Under the pieces are notes generated by a model, which did no database searches, was not told the DNA's origin, and saw only the letters and a program-made list of their open reading frames with translations. Positions 34,516 through 45,862 of a DNA stretch of 64,000 nt are shown in pieces (position 1 is the first letter of the stretch; each line of letters starts with the position of its first letter). The DNA comes from Litsea cubeba (taxonomy: Eukaryota; Streptophyta; Magnoliopsida; Laurales; Lauraceae): NCBI GenBank assembly GCA_012931725.1, contig CM022946.1, positions 134,908,741-134,972,740 of the forward strand, in the 5' to 3' direction. The position numbers and the translations under genes are program-made.

Positions 34516-34560
34516 GAAAGAGAGAGAGGCGATAGATAGGGGCGGGTAGGTTTAAGAAGG
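33900..34560. repeat. GA-rich low-complexity tract
   Basis: GAGAGAGATCAGGCGAGAG-type units repeated with variation, including GAGCGCAGCAGCAGGGCAGC, and a pure (GA)n stretch at about 34460-34512. No gene; frames are Arg/Glu or Leu/Ser artefacts. Confidence 0.8.
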
Positions 34561-34615
34561 GGGCAATGAAAAAATGAGCGGGCCCCATGAAAAACTCACC
34601 TCGTATATAAATGAA

Positions 34616-34865
34616 AGTCGAATTCGACCTCCAGCGCTGCAATGAAGGTCGAATTCGACCTTTAACACAGCAAATGAAAGTCGAATTCGACCTCCAGCGT
34701 TGCAATGAAGGTCGAATTCGACCTTTAACACAGCAAATGAAGGTCGAATTCGACCACCAAAAAAAATTGGGAATCCGTACAGGATTCCCTGTTAGGTGCA
34801 TAGATGGCTAAAGTGCACTGTTGCGTATAGTGGTCATCTAAAGTGTATTATCGCGTAAAAACCCC
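34616..34865. repeat. Right inverted arm with five 14-bp palindromes
   Basis: RGTCGAATTCGACC at 34616-34629, 34647-34660, 34679-34692, 34710-34723 and 34742-34755, spaced 31-32 bases. The arm then continues as the inverse of 30234-30345. Confidence 0.85.
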
Positions 34866-35594
34866 TTTTTTCAATCTTTATTATATTTTATAGTACCGCT
34901 GAATCTCAAATTTTAAATAGAGTGAGTATGTTATCTATTTTTTTTTGGCCTTGGGACATTTGGATTCATATATGGAACCATGGATGTAACCATGTAAGAT
35001 TGGAAATATTTAAATCCAAAACGGGGTCTTTGTCAGTTCCATTACGAGGATTTGGATCCAAAATGATTAGATTCACGTAGTAAATATATTTTTTAATGGC
35101 CTAAATAAATTGATTTATATATTTATATATATATATTTGAGCTTTTACTTAGATCTAATCATATAGTGTTTAGTAGTCCAACTTGTATATTAAAAAAAAT
35201 TAAAGCCCTTTTTATCCAATTATAATATTCCATTTGCATCTAATTTTGGATGAGGACATATTTGTTTAACTTGATGTTGGATCTGGATACAATTACCCGA
35301 CATTATTCCCTTTGTCATTCTCGAGTTTATGCAAAGATCCGGTTGTGTTGAGATTGTTAAGAGAATATTTGAGGAGGGATATTAGAGAATATATTATTAT
35401 GATTAGGACTCTCCTTGTCTTGGAGATAAGGATTAGTTTGAATTATTTTTAGTTGATAAGTGTTTGGGTTTATTTTTGAATTTAGGGATTGCTTTGTATT
35501 ACCTTTCTATAAATTGGAATTTTCTCCCATTATATATATATATATTAAAGCAATAGGATTTGTGTTGCCACGTAGTCATGATGCATATTCACAG
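34866..35594. other. AT-rich spacer, nothing recognised
   Basis: Contains (TA)n runs near 35125 and 35535 and no supportable gene, RNA or element boundary. Confidence 0.6.
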
Positions 35595-35913
35595 TGTTAT
35601 GTCCCAGATCTGGATCAACCTACGTGTACCAAATCTAGAAACGTGATTTGCCCACAGGATAAAAAGTTCCCAGTTGTAGAGCAGAACAGTCTCAATATTG
35701 AAGTTAATAAAAAAAAACATGAGTATTTTTAGTGTACAACCCAACATAAAGACCACATAGGTCAGTACAACTGAACAAAAAAAAAACCCATCCCACAGTA
35801 ATGCAGCTCACGGAACTTGATGTCTATATGACATTCGCAAAATTTAACCGAAATCCTAGGTCTTCTGATCATATAACCTGAAACACCAGAGGTTACATCA
35901 GATAAACTAGTAA
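35595..35913 (-). mobile_element. Second Tekay-like LTR, first part (interrupted by Tat-B)
   Basis: TGTTATGTCCCAGATCTGG at 35595 followed by GATTTGCCCACAGGAT resembles the end of the solo LTR at 26266 (TGTCACGCCCC ... TTTACCCACAGGAT). It continues after the Tat-B duplication at 58915. The left boundary is a guess from the TG start. Confidence 0.45.
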
Positions 35914-35918
35914 AAGAC
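35914..35918. repeat. Target site duplication AAGAC (left of Tat-B)
   Basis: AAGAC abuts the LTR terminus TGATGGACC and is repeated at 58910-58914. Confidence 0.92.
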
Positions 35919-38243
35919 TGATGGACCGCGCCCCGGATGCTCGGGTTCCTACCGAGGTCGGCGGACGTGGGAGTCCGTTTGGTTCCGACCCTTTCGTAAC
36001 CGGGGGGCAAGGGGCGTGCATCAACATTTCTTTTTTTTGTGGGTGTGCCAGATTTTCTATTTTTACTTGGAATTGCAAGTGGTGATCCGGAGATCAACCT
36101 TCGCAAGTAAAAAGGAAATCAACTTCTTTCAAGTTTTCCATTGCACATATATTTAAGAAAAGAGACATTTTCTTGATTTGCCGTGAAAGGCGATTTTTTT
36201 GGCATTTATAGCCGATTTTGGCGTTTATAGCCAATTTTTGGCGTTTATAGCCGATTTTGGCGTTTATAGCCGATTTACAATCCTTATCAACAATGAAAGA
36301 CAAGAATTGTGATTTTTGTCTCTTTTGAAAAAAATACAAACTACAATGAAAAGCAAGAAAAGGAGGATCTAACTTCTCAGGAGATTGTGGGGGACCCGTT
36401 TAGATTGACGGTCGCAAGCCATATGTGGGCTTCGCCATCATCCATGCAGATGAGAACAGAGGATGCTATTGATTCGCTTGGCTTGGCTATAACCTCAGGT
36501 TTTTAGAAGACAAAGACCAAAAGGAGGTCCTATATCCAATAAAAAGCCGAGTAGACGGGCTAAAAAGCCACATCTAAGCCATTGGAGGCAGGAAGAGAAG
36601 GCAAGGACCTTGGGGGGGGGTACCCCCCAAGGGACTTTTGTCACCTTGTTGCGGTGGCCGGTGTAGAACTTCCGCAGAGTTTTCTCTCTTTTTCCTTTCT
36701 CTGGATTTCTGTGCTTCTGTCTGTGCTTTTTTCTCTGATGTTTCTGATGCTCTGTGATGTGCTTTCTTCTTGGAGAGCCCTCCTATTTATAGGCTTTTAG
36801 GTAGCCTTTTAGGTGGGTTTATGGGCTTTTATTGTCATTAAGCCGCATAATGGGAGGAGTTACAAAATTGAATTGTTTATTTTGTAACTCCTTTTTCTTG
36901 GCTTCTGATTGGCCGGAGGAGATTGAGGGCATTTAATCGCCTTTAATCGCCATGATGGGAGGAGTTTCATGGGTTAAATGCCATGAATCTCTTGACTTGT
37001 AACTCCCGAATGCTTGCTTCTGATTGGGCCGTCCAAAGAAATGGATTAATGACTGTAATAAAGCTAGTCAATTAATCGCATTAAGTGGTCGCCGAGCAGC
37101 TGAAGAGTCGCGGGCCGTGCCACGTCTTTTGGGATTCTTCTGTCGATGATCATCGATGGATCTTCATGTAGATCGACATCAGATGATCATGTAATTTCAG
37201 GTGTTTGTTGCCAACAGCGGGTCGGTGCCATCTGTCCTGTCGATTTCTCGATCGGTCGGGTAGAAAGCACACTTTTTTTGGTTGACCGGGTGGCGATCAA
37301 TATTGTTTTCGATACTTTTGATGATTGACCCGTGTTTTGGACGGATGTCAGAGGACTTGGTGTCTCAAAAGCATGAATTTTGGAAAGTACCAGAGGCTGG
37401 GCTCTTCGAATCGCGAAAAAACGGCGAAAACCGGGGTTTCCGGGGCCTTCCCGGCGACCCCGGGTTCCAAGGTCGCCGGCGACCCTGGCCCAGGGTCGCA
37501 GGGGTCTGCGACCCTGGGGGGTTTTCCCCCTTTCGTGTCCCGTTTTGTGTCCGTTTTTGCTGTTTTTCGATTCTTTTTTCTTCTGTACTTTTCCTTGACA
37601 TTTTGACCATTTATTGGCCTAATTTCTTTGTAGGAAACCTGATGAGAATCCTTGCATTTTATTTTGCAAAGTTTCCAATTTCCTGAGAAAGCCGAAGACT
37701 TTGTCGCGCAGAGCTGCCGATTTTTCGTCAGAAGCTGAAACTGGGTCAAACGATGTCGGAATGACCTGAAATTTGGTGTGAAGCCTCCTGAGCAATAAAT
37801 AAGACCAACCATAGGCTTTTATTTGAGTTTTGAAGCCATTTGGGGTCCTATCACCTGTAGACTTGCTTTTTGTAGCGATGAAGATGTCGCGGTTTGATGT
37901 GCGGTCAACCGATGTCCGATTGACTTGAAATTTGACAGGGAACCTATTGGAGTCATTTTAAGATGATCCATAGGCTCTATCTTGGAAACCATGGTCCCGG
38001 AGAGCTTTGCCGCCGAGAGCTCCTTTTCGGCTGTCGGAGAAGCGAAGTTAGGCCAAATGATTTTGAAATGGCCCGAAACTTCTTGTGTACTCCTCTTTTG
38101 GCTGTCTGGAAGAATCTTGCAGTTTTTGTTTGATTCTGACAAGATTTGATTTTTGGAAGCAGCATTGCCTATTTATGGCAGGTTGCGACTTCATGTAGCT
38201 CTTTGGATCTTGAAAAGGCAAAGTGACATTTTTGGTGTCAACA
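35919..38243 (-). repeat. 3' LTR of Tat-B, 2,325 bp
   Basis: On the minus strand it runs from TGTTGACACC (38243) to GGTCCATCA (35919). It has a TATA box at 36784-36791, the GGCTATAAACGCCA units at about 36200-36280 and the GC-rich inverted repeats at about 37425-37525. The U3/R boundary region differs from Tat-A by an insertion-rich stretch near 36700-36770. Confidence 0.95.
36784..36791 (-). promoter_or_regulatory. TATA box of Tat-B 3' LTR
   Basis: TATAAATA on the minus strand, at the position conserved in all four LTRs. Confidence 0.55.
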
Positions 38244-38257
38244 AATGCCCCCTCGAG
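38244..38257 (-). other. Polypurine tract of Tat-B
   Basis: CTCGAGGGGGCATT on the minus strand, abutting the LTR start. Identical to Tat-A 19417-19430. Confidence 0.75.
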
Positions 38258-38474
38258 GTACAGCGGCGAGTTGCTTAACTTTTGTAGTCGATGTGCCTCG
38301 AAGAGATTTTTGAAGGAGAGCCTGTGACTTGACCAAGAGTCTTTGAGCAGTCTTTCTTTTTGGTATTTGTAGCCTTTTGAGCTTCCAGGGGAATTTTATG
38401 GTAGTGAAAGGGATCACGTACCATCTCGAGGCAAAGTTTTGAAGATGACATCAGGGATGTGGATTTGGGTTTTG

Positions 38475-38700
38475 ACCTTGTGACCTAACAGGCTATATGT
38501 GGCAGGTTAGGGGGTCGGGTTTGGTTTTGATCGTGTGACCCAACAAGCTGTATGTGGAATGTTGGGGGATTAATTTTGGTTTTGATCTTGTGACCTAACA
38601 GGCTGTATGTGGCAAGTTAGGGGATCAGGTTTTGGTTTTTGGTTTTTGGTCTTGTGACCTAACAGGCTGTATGTGGCAAGTTAGGGGACCAAGATTTGGT
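38475..38700. repeat. Tandem repeat, four ~60-bp units (Tat-B)
   Basis: Counterpart of 18983-19200: TTGTGACCTAACAGGCTGTA followed by TGTGGCAAGTTAGGGGA in four units, in the same order of variants. Confidence 0.8.
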
Positions 38701-38999
38701 TTGATTTTTGTGGAATGTCAATTTCAAGATTTTGGCTCAATTTGGTAGATGAGGCTGGATGGTTTGATTTTTGGAAGCTCATGGGGCTTGGAATTTTCTT
38801 TTGTATGGTCCAATCAACTCAAAAGAGGCATGGAACCATTTTTGTATGCTCTTGGTAAGAGGGATTTCTCTTTGACTAAAAGCCCAAAATTTTTTTTTTT
38901 TTTTGTGTGCCTAGGTGGTCAAACCTGGCTCATATGGGCTAACCCATGGGACCTTAAGCTTTTGAAATGGCTTAGATCTCATATGGTGTCATTTTTGTA

Positions 39000-39200
39000 A
39001 AGAATATCCAAAAATATATCATTTGGATAGAGAATATCTAAGAATATCTTTACTTGGAGAGAATCTCTCATGATCCCTTTATTTTGGGATAGAATATCTC
39101 AGGATATCTTTCTTTTGGGAAAGAATCCATCATAGATCTCTTTTTGGGAGAAAATCCTTCAAGATATCTTTCTTTTGGGAAAGAATCTTTCTAATCTCTT
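39000..39200. repeat. Imperfect repeats upstream of the opposite-strand promoter (Tat-B)
   Basis: Units with AAGATATCTTTCTTTTGGGA and GAGAATCTCTCATGAT, matching 18400-18660 in Tat-A. Confidence 0.6.
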
Positions 39201-39269
39201 TCTTTTGGTAAGGTTACTAATTAGTAACACTTACCTCTTTCTTCTTTCCTTCTTTGGTTTGCTCTCCTC

Positions 39270-39277
39270 TATAAAAG
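39270..39277 (+). promoter_or_regulatory. TATA box of the opposite-strand gene (Tat-B)
   Basis: TATAAAAG, 122 bases before the ATG at 39399-39401. The mRNA leader between them is CT-rich, as in many plant genes. Confidence 0.65.
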
Positions 39278-39453
39278 CAAGGAGAAGGTTGGATCTCTTG
39301 CTCTTATTACTTTCTTTTGCAATAATCTCAAGAGGGCTTCAAGACCAAGAACTTTTCTTCTTCAAGATCTTCAAGACTTTTCTTCTTCTTCTCCATCAAT
39401 GGCTTCAAGTAAGTTCCCTTTTTCAAGAAAACTCCATTGTAGGAAAAATAAAA

Positions 39454-39950
39454 AGATCTTTCTTTCTTTCCCTTTTTTTTTTGTTTCTTTCTTTTTCTTT
39501 TCTTCCTTTTTTTTTCACGTGTTTTCCCCTTCTTTTTTTTTCACACGTTTTTTTTTTCTTCTTTCCTTTTTTTCTCATGTTTTTTGTTGTTTTTTTTTTT
39601 TGTTTGTGGGCCGTACGGACAGATCCGTACGGATCTGGCCGTACGGCCACGTGGCCTGTGGGCCACGGCCTGTGGGCCAGCCCTCTCTTTTTTCTCTTTT
39701 TTTCTCTTTTTTTTTTTCTTTTTTTTTTCTTTCCCTCCCCCTTTTTTTTTTTGAGAGAGTTTCTTTTCTTTCTTTTTTTGTTTTCTTTCCCCTCTCTTTT
39801 TAGAGAAAGTTTCTTTTCTTTTCTTTTTTTGTTTTCTTTCCCCTCTCTTTTTTTAGAGAAAGTTTCTTTTCTTTTCCTTTTTGTTTTCTTTCCCCTCTTT
39901 TTTTTTAGAGAAAGTTTCTTTCTTTTTTTTTTTTTTTTTTTTGCTCATCA
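39454..39950 (+). repeat. Pyrimidine-rich low-complexity part of intron 1 (Tat-B)
   Basis: TTTCTTTTCTTTCC-type runs, including four copies of TTAGAGAAAGTTTCTTTTCT near 39800-39920. It lies within the 893-base first intron of the opposite-strand gene. The Tat-A counterpart (17800-18175) has fewer units. Confidence 0.7.
39607..39680. repeat. Nested palindromes in intron 1 (Tat-B)
   Basis: GATCCGTACGGATC flanked by CCGTACGG copies, then GGCCACGTGGCC and inverted GGCCTGTGGGCC copies. Matches Tat-A 17936-18010. Confidence 0.75.
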
Positions 39951-42900
39951 TGATAATGCATTTTTTTTTCGCAAACCAAGATGTTCATGCATGCATTCAA
40001 TTTGTAAATTAAATTTGTAGCATGATGTGATAGCATACCTGAAAGTTTTTGCAAATTTGGGAACTTGGAGCTCGCAGTGATGTTGAGCCCTTCCTGATTT
40101 TGCGGAGACTTTGAGGTTTCGAAAGTTTGGAGTTTCAGAGCTCGCAGCGATGTTGAGCCCGTCTTCAAGCTTTCTATTTCTTTCGGGATAGTTCCTTTTC
40201 TTCGGAATTGCCCCGTCATCATGTCAAAATTTCGCCAGATTTTTTTTTTAGCGAGATTCTGTCATTTGATGTTTGATCTTTTTCTTTTCCATCCTTTTCA
40301 GGTGGTTCCTCCAGAGCGAACAAGGGTAAAGAGCCTGCTACAAGCGTACCTCGTCGATCTTCTAGATCTTCTAATCCGGCCGTTCAGCAGGCTTTTGAGA
40401 AGGTCCAGTATGTTGAGAGAAATCTGGAAGAGTGCGACTCCCTCAACAGAGATGAGATGAGGCAGCGACTGATTGCTCTCAAGGGAGAGGAATTCTATAA
40501 GATCATGGTAAGCAGTCGTCCATGGGTGATGGAAGATCAGAGCGTTTTGCCCAAGCCTACCTTCTTCTTTGGTGATGCAGTCCCTGATGACATGACATAC
40601 CAGAGGAGATGTTTTCAGTTTTCCTTCACAGCAGATGGTGAGAAGAAGACTGTTGCTACCCGGTCGACGTTTGATCGCACCGTCTCGATTCTGAGCCTTG
40701 CCCCCATGTGCCCTAAGAGGGAAGATCCTCCAAGCTGGGTGAGAAGGACAAATGTAATCAAGACCGGGGTTTTTGTTGGCGGTTCTCCTGGATATACGGA
40801 GAGGTCGCCTGTTGATATGGACTTGTTGATGCCATCCAGCGGCTACCAGGGCTCTGATTATCCGTCGGTCGATTTGAGACCGGTGGGCCTTGGTATTTTC
40901 AGTGGTGACGGCAGCAATTGGATCAAGCCTTTCCGACTTCGTGGCCGCTTCAATGCTGACTCCGAGTGGAAGTCGTGGACTGATCGCGTCCTGCTGATTG
41001 GTGGCGCCGTTTTGAAGGAAGCCGGGATTTTTGATGCGGTCCGCGCCTTTAGGGAGACCGTGATCTTTTCCGACGAGGCCTTCATGGCTATGCTGGAGTC
41101 ATTCCTCCCACAAACCAATACCTTCGTTGTGACGAATGGTGAGATTGGTTTTTCTTTGAAGGAGCTGAGCGCCATTACCGGATTGCCTATCCTCGGCCAA
41201 CTCTATGAGGTGTTTATGCCGATTGACAGCGTCCTCGAGGGGCAGTCTGAGGAGTTCAGGGTTCTATACTTTCAGCTAGTCGCCTTCTATGATTTTTTGA
41301 AGGAGAAGGGGGGTTTGAAAGTTAGATCCAGCAGTTGGAAGAGTTTTAGCTCTTCATTCCCCAACTTTTTTGATAGCAGGGAGCCTTCTGATAGCGTGAC
41401 CCAAGAAGCCGGAGCTCAAGATCCAAGTTCAAAGAAGATCTTGGCCATGCAAGAAGAGTTGAGAGATTTCTGTGCAAGTACAAATGCCATATGTCCTGAC
41501 ATTGCACTGCGGAGAGATCTCGCTGTTTACCTCACTTATTGGCTTGGTGAGGCTGTTTTTGCTGGAGGAGATGGAACGCACATCAGGCCGCATTGTATTT
41601 TCCCGGCTTGTCAGATGGCGTTTGGAGAGCAGCTTGCTTTGGTGCCAGCTCTTTACTCCTACTTGTGTACCGAACTGCAGGCTGCTGCTTTTTTGGTTCG
41701 GCTTGGGCTTCCCATGAATAGGGCATTTTCAGCCCATATCTTTTATTCGTGCTATGTATACCACTGTCCTGGCTTCCATCGGCTGGGTGCTGCACAGGAT
41801 GATGATCCTCTGATGATTCGACTGGCTAAGGGCAAAGCCGTGTCCGAATCACTTTTGTTTGCCCGTATGAGGATCCGACGGTTCAGGGACGTCGAGATGG
41901 GGCAATCTTCAGTGAAGCTTTCTCCGGAGTTGCGGAAGAAGGCTTTTGATTTTGGTGCCTCCCGAGACTCTACCAGGGCGGGGTCGGGAAGGCATTATTC
42001 CTTGACAAATGCATAGAGAGAGTGGCTTTTCAGCATACGTGTCGGCACAATGGTGTACCGCAGACATCTTTTCGTCGACATTCAGCCGTATGTACCCTCT
42101 CGCTTTGCTTTGCAGCTGGGCTTTTCTCAAGGCGTTGTTGGAGCGCCTTCAAGCATGGTGAAGCGCTTTGGAGGCTTACAGGACGGGAGAAATGCATGGG
42201 CTTTCTATAGTGCTGAAGACACTACAACCATGATTTCTTATCCTGTGTTGCTGACTTCCCGGACTGCCGGATTTGCGAAGTGGTTTGCGGAGAGCTTTTT
42301 CGGCATATCGGGGGCTTTCCAAGAAGGAGCTTGATGTGAAGCTGGCATCTGGAAAGGGCCTTGGAAAGTCGGATGGCATCCGGCGGGAGGAAGTTTGGGC
42401 CTTCCTTTCTGGAGAGAAGCACAAGATAGGCTTTCTCGGTGACCAGGGCGTCATTGGTTCTGAAGCTGTTCGAGAAATACCTGATGAGGCTTTGGAGCAG
42501 CTAGAACAGGAGGAAGCCAAACTTGGCGCTTGGATGCAAGCGGCACAGAGGCAAGCTTCCGTGGAGTCTACTGGCAAGAGCAGACCATCCAGTGAGGAGT
42601 CGAGTGGGAAACCTGACTCTGACAGCGGGGTAGGTTCTTCTAAGACGCGAACCCGCCGGAGTAAGAGGGGGAGGAGTCATCATCGCAGCAAGGGGCAGCA
42701 TGAGGGCTCTCCTGACTTAGAAGTTCCTCTTACTATCAACGAGGATGTGCCAGTGGATGCTGACGAGCCTCCAGAGAAGAGAAGCCGAGAAGAAGAGACC
42801 GCCGGTGAAGGTATGATTCTTCCTTTTTCTCTTTCCATTTCTTTTCATGGGATTTTTTCCATGTTATGATTTGCTTCTTGTTTCTGCTTTTCTTTTCTTT

Positions 42901-43035
42901 TTTTTAGCAGAGGAAGACTTGGTGATGCCTGAGGTCCCAACCGATGAGGTGGTGATGGATCCTGTTGAGGCACCTGAAGAAGAACCGAGGGACTCTGGAG
43001 TAAATCCAGAATCTCCAATTGGTACGACTTCTTTT

Positions 43036-43073
<38 letters not shown>

Positions 43074-44235
43074 AGTTTGTGACTCGGTTTGCTAACACAT
43101 TTTTTTTTTGTCAGCTGACTTGCCACAGGGTTCTGATGACTTTGAACCATCGATGGACGCAAATGTTGATGATGCTTCCGATGAGTTCATGGAGGAAGAA
43201 AGTGTTCCGCCAGTCGTCGAAGAAGGTATTTTGTAGTTATAACTCTGATAATGATTTTCAAACAGGGTCATATTCATACCTTTTTGTGTTTCCTTTGCAG
43301 GTTTTGAAGTGGCAGAGGAGGGTCCGTCGCTTCCAGAGCAAGGGATGCCAGAGGTTAATCCAGAGGTAGAGACTCCTGGGACCAGTTCTGACAATGTTGA
43401 GGAGATTCCTCGCGCTGAGATTCCTTCCCGAGCAGGAGCAGCTTCAACTGGAAAGAGTTCTTTTGTTACTCTTTCAACAGATGATGACATGAGCAGCCGA
43501 CCAACGGAGTTGGGTGAATCTTCAGCTGGGCCATCTCTTCTTTTTGCGAAGAAGGTGGTGGTGCGAGTTCTGAGCTCTTGGATTGAGACTCTCTTTTCTG
43601 GGCACTTGGAAGCCGGATTTAGCATGATCCAGCATGTGCGTGAGATTCTCGGTGATGCTGAAGAAGCTGGTTTGGATGTCACATATGCCAGGGCGATCGT
43701 TAATAGGATCATTGAGCTGGGTGACAAGTGGTTTGAGACCATGGGTTTTCCTGACGATCAGTTCTTCAAGGAGATGTTCTCGGACCCTGCGGATAAGGCT
43801 CAATCTGACCTGGATGAGGCAACAGAAAGCAAGAAGCAGGCAGTCCGAGAGAGGAACTTAGAAGAAATAACCATCATTAGGCTGACACATGACCTTAACA
43901 TCCTTGATAGGGAGGTCGATGAGGCCAGGAAACGTCTTGAGCATCTGCAGGCACAAGTCGCTGCCAAGTGGACTGAAATAACAGAGGCTCGTGAAAGGGA
44001 GACTGCTCTGATTCACCGAGTTGAGGATGCCCTTCGAGTTCTCAAAAGGAAGTCTGATGAGGACAAACAATGGAAAACTGCTCGAAGGAAGCTTCCCAGT
44101 GCAGAAGAAGGGTTACAGCCCACCCCAGCATCTCATGGCAGGTTCCTGAAGAAGCGTGCCTTGGAATCCTTGACGGATGAAGCCAAAAGCTTGCTTAAGG
44201 AGCTGAACTCTTGGCTGGAGACTGTTTTTTATTGA

Positions 44236-44545
44236 GCTCCTGTATACAGAAACCATCCTTCTTTCTTTTTTTTTTTGGTACCACTTGTATTTTTTTTGGT
44301 ACTTTTTTTTTGTAGTGCTTGTGAGCACTTTTCTTTTTTTGGTACCACATGTATTTTTTTGGTACTCCCTTTTTTTTTTTGTGTAGTGCTTGTGAACACT
44401 TTTTTTTGTTATCCCTACGCTCACTTTAATCTTTTTGTGATAAAAGTAATTGCTAAATGGGATGCTCTCTCTTTTTTTTTTTTGTTATCCCTACGCTCAC
44501 TTGAATCTTTTTGTGATAAAAGTAATTGCTAAATGGGATTTGATC
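44236..44545. repeat. T-rich flank and two ~68-bp units (Tat-B)
   Basis: Counterpart of Tat-A 13041-13503. Contains GGTACCACTTGTATTTTTTT copies and two units of GTTATCCCTACGCTCACTT ... GCTAAATGGGAT, against four in Tat-A. Confidence 0.8.
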
Positions 44546-44589
44546 AAAAGGTTGTCATTTTGTGAAAATCTTTTGTCAAGTAATTGTTT

Positions 44590-45045
44590 TGGCATGAAAG
44601 CCAGGTTTTTGTTTGTGGCATGGAAGCCAATTTTGGCATGAGAGCCAGCTTTTCTTGTGGCATTGATAGCCGAGTTTTTTTTGTGGCATCTATAGCCAGT
44701 TTTGGTGGCATTGATAGCCGAATTTGTTTTGGTGGCATTGATAGCCGGTTTGTTTTGTGGCATCTATAGCCGGTTTTTGGTGGCATTGATAGCCTGTTTT
44801 GTTTTGGTGGCGTTGATAGCCGTTTTTTTTTTTTTTGAAATCCAAGTTTTTTTTTTTGTTTGTGGCATTGATAGCCGGTTTTGTTTTGGTGGCATTGATA
44901 GCCGGTTTGTGGCATTTATAGCCTGTTTTGATGGCATTTATAGCCGGTTTGTGGCATTTATAGCCTATTTTGATGGCATTTATAGCCGGTTTGTGGCATT
45001 TATAGCCTATTTTGATGGCATTTATAGCCGGTTTGGTTTTCAAAA
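44590..45045. repeat. GGCTATMAATGCCA minisatellite (Tat-B)
   Basis: About 17-18 units on the minus strand, including a higher-order pattern of ~39 bp (GGCATTTATAGCC pairs) at 44900-45030 that is expanded relative to Tat-A 12632-12985. Confidence 0.85.
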
Positions 45046-45500
45046 AATGCAAGTATCGACTAAAAGTCGCCTCCCTGCTGAATGTTCTTGCAAGTATCGA
45101 TGGAATGTCGCATCCTTGCTCATTCGGTTGCGAGTATCGATGGAATGTCGCATCCTCGCGGATTTGGGTGCAAGTATCGATGGAATGTCGCATCCTTGCT
45201 TTTCAAAAATTTTGGTTTTGCGGGTACTGACTTGATGTCGTTTCCCCACAATTTTTGAAATTTGTGGTTTTTTCGAACCTTTGGGTTATGGATATCAACT
45301 GAAATGTTACGTCTCCACAGTTTTTTAGGTTTTTTTCGAACCTTTGAAATTTGTGTTGTGGATATCAACTGAAATGTTGCATCTCCACAGTTTTGTATTT
45401 TGCAAGTACCGACGAAATGTCGCTTCCCTGCGATTTTGGAAGTGTCGAACGTGGTTCGCTTGCTTCCGATTTGTGCGAGTATCGACTAAGCGTCGCTTCC
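45046..45500. repeat. Imperfect GCGACATTCCATCGATACTTGC array (Tat-B)
   Basis: Counterpart of Tat-A 12225-12620, with a partial duplication around 45265-45400 (two copies of GATATCAACTGAAATGTT) that Tat-A lacks. Confidence 0.8.
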
Positions 45501-45862
45501 TCGCGGTTTTTGAAAAACCATTTTTTTTGTTTAAAGACACGAGGGTCATAAATTTTGACCTAAAACCATTTTGGCGGTAAAAGGCAGGGTAGACTAGGGT
45601 GGAAATCCCTGAATCCGGATTTTTGTTTCAAACCATGAATTTTGGGTTCAAAGGTTGAAAATTTTGGTCAAGTTAGGGAAAGGTTCCTAAACTTGGATAT
45701 TTTTTTTTGAACAATGAAACGATGAAAGTAAGCATTGTTTTAGATTTCTAGAAATTTCAACATTTGATATGAAAATTCTAAAAAAAGGTGGGTTTAGCGA
45801 GCGTGTACCTGGAAACCGGTTTTGGCCATACAGGCATTGCTCTTACCCAGTTGGGTAAGTCT

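Larger units (their letters stand above)
30234..34865. mobile_element. TIR-type element, 4.6 kb, carrying tandem repeats and an NLR fragment
   Basis: The ends are inverted: left TGGCCACTGTACGCACCAG (about 30254) against right, complemented, TGACCACTATACGCAACAG, followed on both sides by CTTTAGCC-TCTATGCA-CTAA and GGATTCCCAA. Inside each arm lies an array of GGTCGAATTCGACC palindromes. The arms are about 220-250 bp and around 85 percent alike. No transposase was recognised, so it is probably non-autonomous, like Pack-type elements that carry gene pieces. Outer boundaries are approximate and I could not see a certain TSD. Confidence 0.65.
39399..44235 (+). pseudogene. Opposite-strand five-exon gene of Tat-B, plant-mobile-domain-like
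   Basis: Exons: 39399-39408, 40302-42810, 42908 (or 42911)-43021, 43115-43225 and 43301-44235. Exon 1 is ten bases (ATGGCTTCAA|GTAAGT). Exon 2 opens SGSSRANKGKEPATS and holds the domain: RFNADSEWKSWTDRVLL, NGEIGFSLKELSAITGLP, LAVYLTYWLGEAVF and FGEQLALVPALYSYL. Introns 2-4 are 75-97 bases, all phase 1, with T-rich acceptors. The tail is basic/acidic, then a coiled coil around EVDEARKRLEHLQAQVAAKW. Lesions: nonsense GAG to TAG at 42014-42016 and one extra T near 42297; neither is shared with Tat-A. Correcting for the extra base, the exons sum to 1,226 codons including stop. It converges on pol across the tandem arrays. Likely a nuclear, chromatin-linked role by family analogy; not demonstrated. 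Confidence 0.78.
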
